From: Paraconiothyrium sp. Pb-2020
Taxonomy: Eukaryota; Ascomycota; Dothideomycetes; Pleosporales; Didymosphaeriaceae
Direction: 5' to 3'
Length of the DNA stretch: 64,000 bases
Assembly (NCBI GenBank): GCA_022419385.1
Contig: JAJUBI010000007.1
Span: 2,203,768 to 2,267,767 of the forward strand
Shown: positions 23,575 to 38,400 of the stretch, in pieces
Position numbering within the stretch: position 1 is the first letter of the stretch
How the letters are laid out: each line of letters begins with the position of its first letter
Made by a program: the position numbers and the translations under genes
Notes under the pieces: model-generated
Database searches by the model: none
Told to the model about the DNA's origin: nothing
Seen by the model: only the letters and a program-made list of their open reading frames with translations

Positions 23575-26500
23575 TCAATCTAACTCCTGCGCAGCAACCA
23601 TTCCCGCGTAGATACCACCTATCGAGACGAGCTCATCGTGCCGTCCCTGTTCGACAATTTTGCCAGCTTCGAAGACAAAGATACAATCAGCATGTTGAAC
23701 GCTGGCCAATCGATGGGCGATCATGATGGTGGTCCTTCCTTTCGAAGCTGCTGCGATAGCTTTACGGATTTCGCGCTCGGTGTTCGCATCTAATTGAGAG
23801 GTCGCTTCGTCCAGCAGGAGAATTTCAGGATCTCTGATCACTGCTCGAGCAATGGCGAGGCGTTGCCTTTGACCACCTGACAACTTCGACCCATGGGCAC
23901 CAACCTCGGTGTTGTATCCTTCCGGAAGACTCATGATGAATTCGTGCAATTCGCACTTCTTCGCCACTTCGATGATAGCTTCCTCAGTAGGCTCAGGTCC
24001 GACTTTTCCTAGCCCAATGTTGAACTTGACAGAACCCGGGAATAGATCAGGCTCCTGCTCAACTAATCCAAGTCGTGCTCTGTGGAGCTGTACGTCGCAG
24101 TTTCGGATGTCTTCGCCATCGACGTAGACGCTGCCAGCCGTAGGGTCGAAGAACCGCTCGATTAGGTGCACAGTGCTGGATTTCCCCGCACCAGAGCGTC
24201 CTACGAATGCAACATACTCGCCCGGATGGATTGAGAATGATACATCATTCAGAGCGGCCACATCAGGGCGTGTCGCGTAGTGTAGACTAACTCCACGAAA
24301 CTCAACTTCGCCCCGTACGTTGTGGCTGCTTCCGTTCGCGATAGCAGGAGTCGAGTGGGCTTTACGCTGGTAGTCCCCAGTAATCTTTACAGAGTCGATA
24401 ATTGTGGGCATCTCGTCATGCAGTGCAAAGACACTCTGCGCTGCAGTCCTAGCTCTGGTGATTTCGGGCGCAAGGCTGAAAAGTTGCCCGGCAGCCTGCG
24501 CTGAGAAAAGGAGCGCAGGAAGGACAATGAAGAAGTCTCTCTGACCATAATTTCCCGCGCGCACCTGTTTCGAGCCCCACCAGTAAGCTAGAGCATACAC
24601 AAAGTATGTTACCGACAGTGAGAATGCCAGAATCATACTGCCAAGTACATTGATTCGCATGCTCTCCTCGTATGGTTTCTGAATGGCGGCCCTGTATCTG
24701 TTAAGGAAGTCGCGTTCTCGCCCTAACGCGGCTACTGTCTGGATTGCAGAGCATGCCTCAGATGCCTAGACCAGTGCAAGTCAGTACATAGTTCCAAGAA
24801 CAATAGTGGACTCAGCGAATTATGCAAAGCTAGAAGATCGTCGACATCACAAAATTAACCGAGACCCAAGTTGAGTCCCTTGGAGTTACATACCAAGGCG
24901 GCAGCTGAATTATAAGCAGTCTCATGTCTTTCCTGAGCTTTGGCAAGAATGCGTAGGCGGAAGAAACCCGCAAGTAACATAACAGGCACAGCTGCCAATA
25001 GTACGATGGCGATCTTCCAGGCAACAATATGGGCTAGAATCATACCACCGATGACTGATGTTGCGATGGAGAAGAATGTGCCCAGTATGACACCCGATAA
25101 GCCACTAATGTGACCACTGTCCATGTTCAGTTTGGCCATCAGCGCGTGATGGGAATGCCCAGGCTGGGAGAACCACGCAATATCTTGCATCTATAGGCGG
25201 GGCCAAAGTTAGCGAGATGCGAAACAGGCTGGACGCAGTATCGTCTAGTGGGGTAACTCTAACGATGATACGGCAGCTGTCGGGCTCTACGTACCAGAAT
25301 CGTGCGAAAGGACACATCGCGTACTCGAAGCACTAGGTTCTCTGAAACAAAACCAAAGGCGCTGCCGCCGGTGGCGCGAGCCACTAGAGCGATAACAGCC
25401 AGTCCAAAGAACAACAGACAGAATTTGGAGATCAGGGTTGATACGTCTGATGTGCTGTTAAGCAACTCCACGAGATTACCGAAGATGAAAGCCTCGCCAA
25501 TCGACATGGCGCCGCTCAAAACCGACGCGCCCAGGCCAATAGTTATCGCCGGCATCTCATTCCGGCTTAACGCGAAAGATCTCTTAATAAGCTGCAGGGA
25601 GGTTTTTTCTTCATTTGTATCGGGTGGTGAAGGACCTCGGGATACGCTGTTGTCCCGCGATGCCTTCGGAGCCGATGTGATTTCCTTTCTGCGGCCCGAG
25701 TTAGACATGAAAAATGAGGCAGATGACAAGCTAGGTTTCTTGTCGAACTTCTGGGCGCGGATGAGCTCAGCGTAAAGACCATTTCCGATAGTGAGAACTA
25801 GACATGGAGGCTTAGGTCAGTGACATTCGCTTGCAAGGTGAAGTTGAGCGTTGCATCGCAGCCCATGGGGTAAGACGGCCCTGCGATCGGACGAATTGTT
25901 TACCGGGCAACCTCAGAAACCATGGGGATCGGTGCAAACCGTGGTGTACTGGGGACCACTTACTATCGTGACGACCCTCCTCAACTACACCGCCATCCTT
26001 CATGACGACAATACGATCAGCATCTTTAACCGTCGCAAGCCGATGCGCAATGATTATTGTAGTTCGTCCAGACGTGGCCGAACTGCGTCGCAGATTCTCA
26101 AGCACCATAGCCTCGCTCGTGGCATCCATTGCGCTTGTGTACTCATCCAATAGGAGCAAAGCTGGGTTACCGACCAGTGCACGAGCAAGCGCAATACGTT
26201 GTTTCTGCCCTCCTGAGAGTTGAGAATGATGCCCAGACCCGATTTGCGTATCCAAGCCGTCAGGTAGGTGGTCGAGGAAGTCACAATAAGCTTCCTCGGC
26301 GGCGGCACGGCACCTCGCAACTACTTCATGTTCAGGAATGTCCTCGTCTTCTGGCAAGCCGAGTTTAATGTTTTCGAGGATCGTGCCGGTAAAAAGCGTG
26401 GGGCTTTGGGTAACCAACGCGATTTGCGAACGAAGACTCTTGATGTTTATATCACGCAAATCGTCATCTCCCAACAGCACAGAGCCTGCAGAAGGATCGT

Positions 26501-28081
26501 ATAGCCGAAGAAGGAGAGTAGCGACTGTCGATTTTCCGGAACCTGAAGGTCCGACCAGGCCTGTGACCTTTCCGGGAGCAACCTGGAGAGTGACGTTTTG
26601 AAGAACTCGTTCGGTAGGGCGTGCAGGATACACAAATGAAACATCCCGTAAAGTAATGGTCTTTAGGAAATCGGCTTTGCCAACAGTCTTACCCCTAGTA
26701 GAGTACACGTCGATGTCTGCTACCGGGTAGTCGAGGACATCGAATACAGCTTGGCCTGCCGCAGCTGCTAAAGCGAAAGTCTGAATAAATGGACCGACCG
26801 CTCCTACGACGAAAGATGCATCTAAGATCAAGAAAACAACGGCATAAATTGTACCCGCTTCGGCACTCCCGTTTCGGAGCTTATCGCCGTACCAGAAAGC
26901 CAGTGCATTAGCTGCGTATGCGATGAAGTACACGCTTCCTAGCATAGCAGCACCGATGATGCTCTTGCGAAGGCCGGCTCGGAGGGCTTTGCGAAGGAAG
27001 TTGACATGATCTTCCGCTAAGCGCTCAGTGACCCCGAAGGCTTGAACAATCTGGACGCCTCTGAATGCGCTCTCGGCGATTGAAGTGGCCCTTTCGGTGA
27101 AGGCGCTCGCCTGTTTCGAGAACTTTGACACAAAATGGGTGCCGCAGACAACAACAATGGTCATTGCTGGTATGACAGTGACAAACCTGTTTCACGTGAG
27201 TAAGAAGCGGTCGCGGAACAAAAATTGTCGTTGATGCAGTGTTGAGTACCGCGAGTTACCAAAGGCTGAAAATATAGAGATAGACGGCACGCATCTGCGT
27301 ACACGGCCGACTGTTCAGTGGGCAGAAAATGTCACACTTACATTACGGCAGTGAGCCTGGCATTGAGAGTGAAACCCACTGTGAACGCAGCGATGAAGTA
27401 GCTGATGGACGACAAAAACACGCCGACTTTCTCGGAGGTCCCTAGCTGGATAGTCTGTGTCTTTTCAGTGAGAATGTTCGTGATGTCGGGCGATACAGTA
27501 TCGTAAAAGGTTAGATCCATGCCCAAGCTTTTCTCGACAAATTGCTCTCGTGTTTTTCTTGATACTCGTTCGCCTACCAGAGCCCAGCAGAGTGTCGAAC
27601 CCCATGCCACCACGAAGTAGATTACAGCCATGCCCATGAGCTGCACCAGTCGCAACTTGAGTTCATCCTCGCGTGGGGGGAAATTGTTGATGATCTTTCC
27701 TAGGATGACGCCAATAAGGGGTATAGGGACGCCACAAGCAATAGAGAGCAAGCAGCCAGTGAATAGGATTGCTTTGGACTGGAAATCGGTCAAAGGTTTA
27801 TAAAGAGAGAAGTACGAGGTCCTGAATGGATTCAGGCCAAGTATCTGTCGAATGAACTTCTGACGGACTAAGCCAATGCCGCGAGCTTCTGGATGGCCCT
27901 GGACTGTGTGGAGTGACGCGATGTCGACGTGCCCTTCCCATTGCGAATTGCGTGATAGAGAGCTGTTGTCGTCTTCTACAGAGGCAAGCAATGACTGGCT
28001 TTCCGAGTCGGTATTGGCGAGGGTATCTCCCAGGAGAGGTGTCGCATGAGGGTTGCCAGGCAACGCCTGGATCGGTTCCAT
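23575..28081 (-). CDS. Full-length ABC-B (MDR-type) transporter of the siderophore cluster
   Basis: Five exons: 28081-27342, 27186-25964, 25797-25295, 25190-24894 and 24765-23575, giving 1,317 residues. The order is TMD1-NBD1-TMD2-NBD2, the layout of fungal multidrug/a-factor-type exporters. NBD1 has GPSGSGKST (Walker A), LSGGQKQR (signature), ALLLLDEYTSAMD (Walker B) and IIIAHRLATV (H-loop). NBD2 has GRSGAGKSS, LSGGQRQR, EILLLDEATSQLD and IMIAHRLASV. Both ATPase sites look intact. The N-terminal ~90 residues are soluble and Ser-rich. ABC transporters of this type often sit beside ferrichrome-type synthetases and SidA, and are presumed to export siderophore or move it between compartments; substrate and direction are not shown by sequence. 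The gene shares a promoter with the NRPS. Intron 2 (25963-25798, 166 bp) is unusually long, and reading through it would stop at 25812, leaving a half-transporter. Confidence 0.92.
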
Positions 28082-28520
28082 GACGTCCTTTCAGAACAGA
28101 AAGACGGGGACGGCGCAAGCACAGAAGGATGTATGTCAGCTCCCAGGGGCCATGTCGAGGGATGTCGTGCCCGTAAAGAAGTATTGTTCGACGCGCAAAG
28201 CACACGAAAACGGTGCTGACTCGACGACGGCGCACACGCGATGGAACCGGCTTCCAAGATGCGAAGCACGCTCTCTTCGCTAAGACTTGGCAGGGGACCA
28301 GGAAGCGGACTAGACAGACTCATTTAAAGCAGCACTCGGATCACGACCACGAAGGAACTTGAGTCCATACAGGCAGTGAGTGATGGCCAGCTGGCGGGTT
28401 GTGTTTGCTTGCACACTTTGCAGAATGTCGGCCGTTCACGTGGTACCGGCATTACCTAGGTACAATGCCACCGCAGCCAAGGCAGGTGGAAGGTTTGCTG
28501 CAGGAGTGGCGCACAGGATC

Positions 28521-28529
28521 TTATCAGAT
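28521..28529 (-). promoter_or_regulatory. SreA-type GATA site in divergent promoter (site 4)
   Basis: TTATCAGAT on the + strand, i.e. ATCTGATAA on the minus strand. It lies 440 bp upstream of the ABC gene start and reads in that gene's direction. Confidence 0.65.
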
Positions 28530-28906
28530 GATCCTGTCGCTTGGCTCGCATCTTCGGGGTTTTCGCGGCATTGCACCCGGCCTGGACGAGCCACCACGAC
28601 GGCAAGCAACGGGCGCCCGAGGTCGGCAGTACGACTGTGTTGGGCTCGTGAAGCAGCCACTAGCCCCGCTGGCACCAACAAGGTAGTGAAAAGCTGCGAG
28701 GCGTGGGAGCGATCGCGCACCTCGAGGCGGGCCGCACCCTCTCCCACGACCGGACGCATAGCGCGGCGGGGCGAGAGCCATGGACAGTACTCGTAGTCGT
28801 CTTGACGGTCAGACGCTGTCCGGATGGGACTGTGAGTAGACGCTGCTTTCCTTGCGCATCCCCGGTCGCTTTCTCTCCAGACTGTCGTCTTGCAAGCCAT
28901 GTCTCC

Positions 28907-28918
28907 CCAATCAGATAA
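28907..28918 (+). promoter_or_regulatory. Composite CCAAT/SreA-GATA site (site 5)
   Basis: CCAATCAGATAA: the CCAAT box (28907-28911) shares its last two bases with ATCAGATAA (28910-28918). It lies about 565 bp upstream of the NRPS start on its sense strand. The CCAAT-binding complex with HapX acts in iron starvation, and SreA acts under iron sufficiency. The overlap suggests competition or joint control (inference). Confidence 0.65.
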
Positions 28919-29378
28919 GATTTTGCCGCTCCTTCGTTCGATTACGTCTTGACTTTGGACATTCCGGGCAGCTCTGAACAAGAGGCGTTGCGACGCTCGG
29001 CTTTGCCAGACCCACTCCGCCATCGCGAGACGCGCTCAATCGGTCGTCGAAACCCAGCGCTGTGTCCTGATGCCTTCGATTTCCAGTCAGTCTGTTCTGC
29101 TCGTGCGCCCGCACTCCCAACGCTGGCGGCTTGTAGGCGACCCCCTGTCGCTGGTAGGCTCTTCGGCGAGACGCCAACGCTACAACACCAGCTGGCTCAG
29201 GTAATTTTGCTGGCGGTTAGGTTCTGTGTGTTCCAGTGGGCGTGTGCTAGCCCTTCGTCCTGAACAGTAACCCACCTTGCTGTCGTTTTCCCACGACCAA
29301 TCACCGCATCTCGAATTGCGGCGTGTCAGCAGCAGCAAAACGGCAGGAGGTCACGACGCCCTTGACTTTTGTACCGGC

Positions 29379-29386
29379 ATAAAAAC
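29379..29386 (+). promoter_or_regulatory. TATA-like element of the NRPS gene
   Basis: CATAAAAA about 100 bp upstream of the NRPS ATG, a usual distance for a fungal TATA element. It is followed by a C/T-rich leader. Confidence 0.45.
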
Positions 29387-29481
29387 AGCTTGAACGTCTC
29401 CTCACCCTCAGACGCCGTGTTCAAGCTCTGGCAGCAGTCTTCGCGTGTTACGAGAAAGGGTGTCTGAGATACCAGACCCTC

Positions 29482-32400
29482 ATGAGAATCCGCGAAATGC
29501 TTCAAACCCCAGGATCCTTACCCGACTTGTCTGTCCTGAACAGACACCCGCGTCTTCTCAGAGGACCCGAATACCTGCACCACCTGGTACCCCGATCGTC
29601 CGCCACGGATGAGCCCGCCATCGATTTCCTGGAAAACGGAGTCAAGAGGCGCCGGCTTACCTATGGAGAATTGCATGAGGCCAGCGACCGACTTGCGGAG
29701 AGAATCGGGGCACACCTGATGAGGCTGGAAAATGCTTCCAACGTGGTCCCGGTGCTCCTGTCCCAGTCACCGGAGTTATACATCGCCTTGCTGGCCATTC
29801 TGAAGAGTGGAAGAGCCTTTTGTCCTATAGGTCTCGACTCGCCATTAGAAAGAGTGGCCTTCATCCTCAAGGATATCTCAGCTGACATCTTGGTTACGGA
29901 CTCGACACTCAAGGGCAAACTTCCTTCCTCATCCGATACGCGAGCGTTGCTCGTTGATAGCGATGCTCATGAGTACTCTAATGGTACCGCAAACCCAGAG
30001 ACGCAGCACCAGCGACCATCGCCGTTGGCATACGTGCTCTACACATCAGGATCAACAGGACTTCCTAAGGCTGTCAGTGTGTCGCATCGAGCTGTGACGC
30101 AGAGCCTTCTAGCCCACGATCGGCACATCCCTCCCTTCACGCGATTCCTGCAGTTCGCGGCACCTACATTCGACGTCTCGATATTTGAGATATTCTTTTC
30201 TTTTTACCGAGGAGTTACACTTGTTGGCTGCACACGGACACATATGCTCAACGATTTGCCTGCCACCATTTCCTTATTGCGCGCAGATGCCGCCGAGCTC
30301 ACGCCAACAGTGGTCAGCAACTTACTTCGAGGCCGAAAGAGTGTGCCAGGCCTCAGGTTGTTGCTCACGATTGGCGAAATGTTGACCAGAGATATCGTTG
30401 ATGAATATGGCGGAACTGAAAACCAACCCAGTATCCTCTGGGGCATGTACGGACCGACCGAAGCTGCGATTCACTGTACTCTGCAACCTAATTTCTCCTG
30501 CGATTCGTCTTTGGGAAATATCGGATTCCCACTCGACACTGTCACAGCTATGATTGCGGCTCCTGTTCCCCAGGGGGAACAGGTGCCAGGCGTGAGTGTC
30601 ATGCCAAGGGGCGAGGTTGGCGAGTTGATCATCGGAGGACCTCAAGTAGCCGATGAATACCTCAACAGACCAGAACTAACATCAGCTGCGTTTATCCATG
30701 ATGCAGAACTCGGCTATCTCTACCGTACAGGAGACAAAGCGCGAATGTGCTTTGATGGTACGCTCGAGTGCTTAGGGCGCATAACTTCTGGACAGGTGAA
30801 ATTGAGGGGACAAAGAGTGGAACTCAGCGAAATTGAGCAGACCATCATCAAAGTTGACAATTGCTATAGTGCAGTTGTGATGGTGATTGCCGATATGTTA
30901 GTTGCGTTCTGTGCCACGAAGTCATATGAAGTGTCAAGCGCCGTCATCCAAGAAACCTGCAAGCAGTGGTTACCAAGCTATATGGTACCCGCAGACGTTA
31001 TCTTCGTCGACCGCATGCCTCAACTACCTTCGGGAAAAGTCGATAGAAAAGCTCTGGAGACCACCTACTTGGGGAATAAGCCTTATGCAAGTTTTTCTGC
31101 CCTACAGTCCGACGACGCATCAACTGATCCTTTTACTTCAATATTTGAGAGGTTTTTTGGACGAGCGATTGCAGACGATGAGGACCTTGGCCATATTGGA
31201 CTAGACTCACTGCGATCGATCCGCATTGCATCTGCGCTACGCCAACAAGGGCTCGATGTGGGATCTATAGAGATACTCACTGCAAGTAACCTCCACGAGC
31301 TCAGGCAACTCTGCAAAGGAAAAAAGTTGCGGGACCGCAGCTCTCCGACACATATTATTGTCGACCCGAGTCGCTTGTCAAATATTGCGGAGCTGCAACC
31401 TTACGGAAATGACATAAACGACGTATTGCCATGCACACCTTTGCAGGAAGCAATGCTGACGGAGACCACTATCAAACCTAGTGCGTACTGCAACTGGATA
31501 GAAGTCGAATTGTCGGAGCATCTCTCGTTCTCACGAATTAGTGAACTGCTTGGAATTCTCGTGCAGCATAATGAGATCCTTCGCACCGGGTTCTGCATGA
31601 CCAGCACAACATCTACGTCCTTCGTGCAGCTTGTGTGGAAGAATGTGATCCCCTCTACGGTGCTTGAGGTCTCAACGTTCTCAAAATCGTACTCTCTAGG
31701 GTCGGTCCAATCTCTATTGCGTCCATTTACTGTTCAAATAATTGCGACAACAGAGAAGCCGCGCCTCCTATTCCAGATACATCACGCACTGTACGATGGG
31801 TGGTCTTTCGATCTTCTTCTGCGCGACTTGGACGAACTGCTGGCTGGACGTGCGAGCATCACCCGACCGCAATTTCGTGAGGTGGTCGAATACTATTCAC
31901 AAATGTCTACTTCAGGTAGCCTGAATAAGAGTGTGGCCTACTGGCGAAGTGTTCTTCGCGAGTACCGTCCAACACCGCTACCGAATCTCAACGGTAGAAC
32001 CCTACCTTTTACAGAGCTGTCTTCTCTGCGTGGGGAGTATGCTGTCAATATGAAGTGTCTTTTCACCGCGGCGAAAGAGCACACGATTCACCCTCAGGTT
32101 TTCTATCAAGCCGCCATCAGTTATGTCTTGAGCCAGTATTTGGGAACATCCGACATTGTTCTAGGAATTGTCACATCCGGGAGAACTATTCCTGTAACTC
32201 AAGTTGAGGAAATAATAGGCCCTTGTATCGCCACTCTCCCTTTCCGCGCGGACCTGACCTGCCCTGAAATTGACGTTCTGCTACAAAGGATGCAACAGGC
32301 CAATCGGGAGATGCTGGAACACTGTATGCTTCCTTTGCGCGAGATCATCAAACTGTGTCAGCTTCGTTCGGGAGAGCGCTTGTTCGACATACTTTTCATA

Positions 32401-35400
32401 TGGCAAGAGTCCCTTGTATCAGCCGAGAATCGAAAGCTTGCTCTCCGCACGGTAGATAGCGAGGATAATCTGGAGTTCAAGCTCACGTTCGAAATCGAAC
32501 CTCGTGACGAGAATATCGCCTATCGAATAACTTACGATCCTTCGACATTCCCGAAGAAACAGGTTGAACATTTCGCAAGCCAGGTTGAGCAGACTGTTCA
32601 TTATTTCCTTTCTAATCGTGGCGGTGAGCTAGAAGACACACACACAGTCATGGATAAGGACGCATTGTCAATTGCAAATCCTAAGCCGGAGTTGAAGACT
32701 ATACGGCACGGTCCGGCCCATTGTGTGGAGGAGCGGGCGGTCGAAACACCACGTAAAGATGCCGTCATTCTAGGATCTCTCGTCGATGGCAGTATGAAGA
32801 TAAGAGAAAGGCTATCGTATGCTTCGCTAAATGCACGTGCTAATCAGCTTGCACACGCTCTGGTGGCACTCCGTGCTGGAAACGACCAGTTGGTATGCGT
32901 TATGCTGGAAAAGTCTATCGACCTTTACGTATCCATCCTGGCCGCCCTCAAAACTGGATGCGGTTACCTGCCAATCGTGCCAGACACTCCAGCAGAGCGG
33001 GTCAACCGCATAATCGCCGACGCAGGAGTTACGATTTGCATAAGCAAACCCCATTTCATAAATCACATTCACCGGGATGAGCTTGTGGTACTAGATCCAG
33101 CTGACCCGGATCTTGCCAAATACCCAGATCAGAATTTCACTACTTCGTACAATGGCGAACATCTGGCTTACGCAGTGTTCACTTCAGGAAGTACTGGGAA
33201 GCCTAAGGGCGTTCTTGTGACTCAGGACAACCTCATGCACAATTTGGACTATCTAGCTACTATCTACCCATACACCGAGAACTCAAGACTGCTACAATCT
33301 TGCTCCCAAGCTTTTGACGTCTCGGTCTTCGAAATCTTTTTTTCCTGGTATGTCGGCATATGCTTGTGCACAGCCACCACGGACGATCTCTTCTACGATT
33401 TTGAAGCTGCAATCGACGGCTTAAGCATTACGCATTTGAGCCTAACGCCCACGGTAGCGGGCTTACTCGAACCGGAGAAGGTCCCCAATGTGAAGTTCCT
33501 GGTGACGGCTGGCGAGGCGGTCACAGAGGGTGTCAAGCGTAAATGGGCTGGCAAAGGGCTATATCAAGGTATCCATAACCCATTTCAGCCAGTGCACGTT
33601 TGCTGATCTGGATCCAGGCTATGGTCCTTCCGAAACAACCAACATCTGCACTGTGAAACCTCATGTAACCGAGACCGATCTGATCAACAACATTGGACCA
33701 GTGTTCCCTAATACTTCCCTTGTAATACTTAAGCCCGGAAGCGATCATATAGTTCCCCGAGGTGCAGTCGGTGAACTCTGCTTTGGGGGAGGCCAGGTCT
33801 TTCGTGGATATCTCAACAGACCGGACCTAAACGCTGAAAGGATCCTAGAACATCCAACATATGGGCGAATCTACAGATCTGGAGATATGGGCAGGCTGCT
33901 ATGGAATGATTCGATTTTGTCTATGGGGCGTCTGGATGACCAAGTGAAGATTCGAGGGCAAAGGGTCGAACTTGGGGAGATTAATTCCCTCGTGCTCGAT
34001 CTTTCATTCGTCCATGACTGCACAACTGTCTTGATTGAAAAAGACACTATACAATCAAACAGTCACCACGAAGTGGAATTGAGTCAACGGCTTGTCGTTT
34101 TCTGGGTTCCAGAGGGTAGAACGCCTGCAGAATTCTGTTCTCTTGCTCCGGAGAGATATCGCACACATACATTGGAGACATTTGAGTCCCTATCTCAACA
34201 ACTCCCAGCATACATGATGCCGACGCACATCGTACCTATTAGTCGCATCCCTATGACTTCTCAGGCAAAGATCGATAAGAGGTTGTTGCACAATACTTTC
34301 AAGGTACTTGGAAACGAGCATTTGGAATCTACAGCACTAGGCTCAGGATCAGAGCGAGATGACCAGACGCTTACTGCAGCCGAGATGACCATAGCAGAAG
34401 CATTGTCACAGACCTTGAGCCTACCCCGAGTCGCCATCAAACGAAGCTCATCGTTTTTTACCCTTGGCTTAGATTCGGTATCTGCAATCCGTTTGGCTAA
34501 GAAGCTTCGAGACGCGGGCTTCGACCATCTTCCTATATCGGTCATTCTCCAGAATCCTACCATTGAGCGACTGTCCTCGATGCTTTCGGAAGAGTCTGTA
34601 GTGAAATCCGTTACTCAAGACAGACCATTAGGACAAGAGTGTAAGTCGCTTGCGCTCCCGCGGATGACCAGTTCAGCGGGACAGTGTGCCAAGAATTTCC
34701 ATGTGCTGATAGTCTTTGCAGTGGCCGATACCTTCAATCTCATCCAAGTATCTCGAATACGCGCTGAGCTTGCTACGACCGGCGGGATCATAGACAGAAT
34801 CTTGCCTTGCACGCCACTGCAGGAGGCCATGTTATCCACCGGATCATCCGACGATCATGGTAATGGAGATGCCTCATACTCCAATGTGATGGTTTTCGCT
34901 GTCAATGGCTCTCTTGAGCGCTTGAAGAAGTGCTGGGAGCATATAGTTTACCGGCACGACATTTTACGGACCACATTCGTGTCAACCGACAATGCGCAGC
35001 ATGCATTTGCGCAAGTCATTTTGAAGGATGCTACCGTGACCTGGGACGAGATAGACCTGAGCCGAGACGTGAGAATGTATGCAAGAAATGTGCTGCCTGA
35101 CCTGCTTCGCTCACACAGGCCTCCTGTGCGTCTGGCGATCCAGGGTCATGGGCCTTCGGCGAAGCTCGTCTTCTGCTGCCACCATGCGCTATACGACGGT
35201 GTGGCTATCGCGACTCTTCTCGAAGAAATACAGGATTCGTACTTGGAAAGGGAACTGCCAGTTCCTATACTCTACGAAACATACCTGCGACACATGGTAT
35301 CTTCCGACTTTGAAAGGGTCCATCGATTCTGGAAGGAAGCCCTGGCGAACTTCGAGCCGACATACTTTCCGAACCTCTCTGGTAGGGTATTGCAACCTTC

Positions 35401-38400
35401 ACGGACGACAGGGTTGGTCCATAAGCACATACAAATGCCACTTAGCATGTTTTCGCAGCACTGTCGAAAGACTTCCACTTCGCTTCTGTCTCTAGTACAG
35501 GCGGCATGGGCAAAGCTCTTACATTTCGTTCTTGCAGATACAGACCTATGCTTCGGAAACGTGGTCAGCGGCCGCACCCTGCCGGAAGATGGGCTTGACC
35601 GCCTGGTTGCACCATGCTTCAACACTCTCCCTGTACGCTTGAATTTCGATTTTCACCAATCAAATACCACACTCTGCAAGAAGCTGCATGCGGTCAGCCT
35701 GGATGCGCTACCTTTCCAATTGACCCCTCTACGATGGATCCAGTCCAAAATACGACAAGAACAAGGACGCTTGTTTGACACGCTCGTAATCCTCCAACAG
35801 CCGAGTGCGCCACTCGACAGCTCAATTTGGAGCCTAGATATGGAAGATGGAGATATGGATCTACCGATTGTCTGCGAAGTGTTTCAAGACAGTAGTACGG
35901 ACACGTTAACACTCAACCTGCACCACCAACTCGACCTGTGTCAACGAGAAGATGCAGAAACACTTGCGGCAATCTTTAGCCATGCACTCCAGTCACTTGT
36001 TCGCTACCCAGATGTTGCAGCGGAAGACCCCATCGGATTTCCAGACCGTTTGTTGAGTCAGTCGAATATCAACTTTCGACCATTTGAAACATCAGATGGT
36101 GGACTCTTGCACTCTTCCTTTGAGCGTAATGCCATGGAGAGACCTGATGCGATCGCCCTTGACTTCCACGACCTCAATGGGGCATCGACGACTCTCACCT
36201 TTCGTGTTCTTAATGAGAAGGCAAATCAACTTGCGCATGCTTTGGTTGACCTTGGCATAAAGCCCGAGGATGTCGTACCTATACACATGCCAAAGAGTTC
36301 TGAGTTTTACATCAGCATACTCGGAGTTCTCAAAGCCGGCGCAGCATTTTCGCCAATTCATCCAGATTTACCGGAAGCGAGGAAGCAGTTCATGGTTTCT
36401 GAACTAGGGCCGAAGGCCATACTGTCGCGTGAGAACGCTATTGAGTGGCTCCAGAGTACGAACCTCGTCGTGATGAATATGACGAGGAATGAAAATTTTC
36501 CCATCGACAATATCTTTGTCGAAGATCTTCGCCCGACGAACATTGCGTATTGTCTCTATACTTCGGGATCTACGGGTCTACCAAAAGCTGTCAGCATGGA
36601 GCACCGCTCACCCATTCAGACAGTTGAGAGTTCCCGATCGCTGATTCCTTGGAGTCACAATTCGAGGCTTCTACAATATGCTGCCATCTCGTTCGACATG
36701 TGCTACTATGATTGCTTCCTTGCATGGACTTTCGGCTTCACTTTATGTGCTGCCGGCCAAGACACCATGCTCAACAATCTTGCAGGGTCGATCAATAACC
36801 TAAACGTAGACTTGCTTGACCTTACGCCTTCTGTGGCGAGTTCGCTCAGACGAACAGAAGTCCCCACTGTCAAATGGCTATACTGCATCGGCGAAGCGAT
36901 GACAGTTGAAGTGGTCAAGGAATGGGGCAGAGCATGTGTCAACTCCTATGGGCCTACAGAAGCTGCGTTCTGTACAACGATTTCTACCACTACACCCGAA
37001 AGCAAAACTTCAGTCATTGGACGTCCATTCCCAACCACTTCTTTTGCTTTGTTTACGCGTCGAGGAGACCGGCCATTGCCCATATTCGGCGTTGGTGAAC
37101 TGTACATTGGCGGCGCGCAACTCGCACGAGGCTACCATGGCCAATCACAGCTTACTGAAGAGAAATTCGTGCACAAATGTGGACAGAGGTTCTATAAAAG
37201 CGGAGATATGGTGCGAATGCTTGGCGACGGCAACTTCGAATTCCTTGGGCGCACTGATGACCAAGTCAAGATCCGGGGCCTTCGCGTTGAGCTAGGTGAG
37301 ATTGATAAGACCCTCAGGGACAGTCACGAGATGATAGCAGCAGTTACGACGCAAATACTAAAGAAAAAGGGTGGGTCAAAGTATCAGCTTGTTGCGTTCC
37401 TTGTGCCACACCGATCAGTTGACGAGAGCGAGCAATCGAGATTACGGCTTGCCGCGAAACAAAAGGTGATAGACACTTTACCATCCTATATGGTGCCGCA
37501 ATTCTTCCTCTTTGTCGATAAGATACCGAAATCTATGGCAGGCAAGATCGACAGGAAGGCTTTGACGAGCATCTTTCGGGACATGATCGAAGTAGACGCA
37601 GGGTCGGATGAAGCTGAGCAAGATGATCCAAGCTACCGATGGAACGAGTGCCAAGCATATATCCGCGACATCTTCTCGAAGCTTTCTGGCACTCCGCACA
37701 AAGACATCAGGCTATGGACATCTATCTACCAGCTTGGCCTGGACAGCATTAGCGCTGTTCAGATTGCGGCTGCACTGCGCAACCAAGGCTTCCAGGCTAA
37801 CGCGACAGATGTTCTGAAATACATGAACTGCAAGGATCTCGCCACACATCTTGAGCGCTCGTCAAAGCTCGAGCCCGGGGATTTGGTGCAGTTCGACTTT
37901 GACGCTTTTGAGCGAAAGCATAGGAAAGAGATTGCGAGAACGTGCGGCATTCTGGACGAGCAGATCGAGGCCATACGACCATGCACGCCTCCGCAGGATG
38001 GCATGCTATCACAATTTGTTGCCAAAGACGGCGATATCTATTTCAATTACATTCGCCTAAATTTGGACGACAACATAGACTTGCAACAGTTGAGGAATGC
38101 ATGGTTGACGAATGTTGAGAAGCATCGTATGCTACGTACAGGATTTGTATACGTTAAAGATGGCACTGTATCTTTCGCCATGATCCACTATGTGCCTGAT
38201 CCCGCGTCGTTCCCAGAATTTACTTGCGCTGAGGTTACTCGAACAGCTGAACAATGGCTGCATGAATCCGGACGGGAAGCGGTCAAAAGCCTGCATCATC
38301 CACCTTGGCGCATACGGGTGAGCCACGTGGACGGCGTCAATTACCTTGATCTGGCTCTTTTACATGCTATATTCGATGCTCAAAGCTTGCAGCTAGTCTT

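Larger units (their letters stand above)
28082..29481. other. Divergent promoter, ABC transporter / NRPS
   Basis: 1.4 kb between two diverging cluster genes, with no gene inside. It holds two exact ATCWGATAA sites, one overlapping a CCAAT box, and a CATAAAAA TATA-like element about 100 bp before the NRPS start. Long frames on both strands at 28436-29260 are GC-biased chance frames without motifs. Confidence 0.7.
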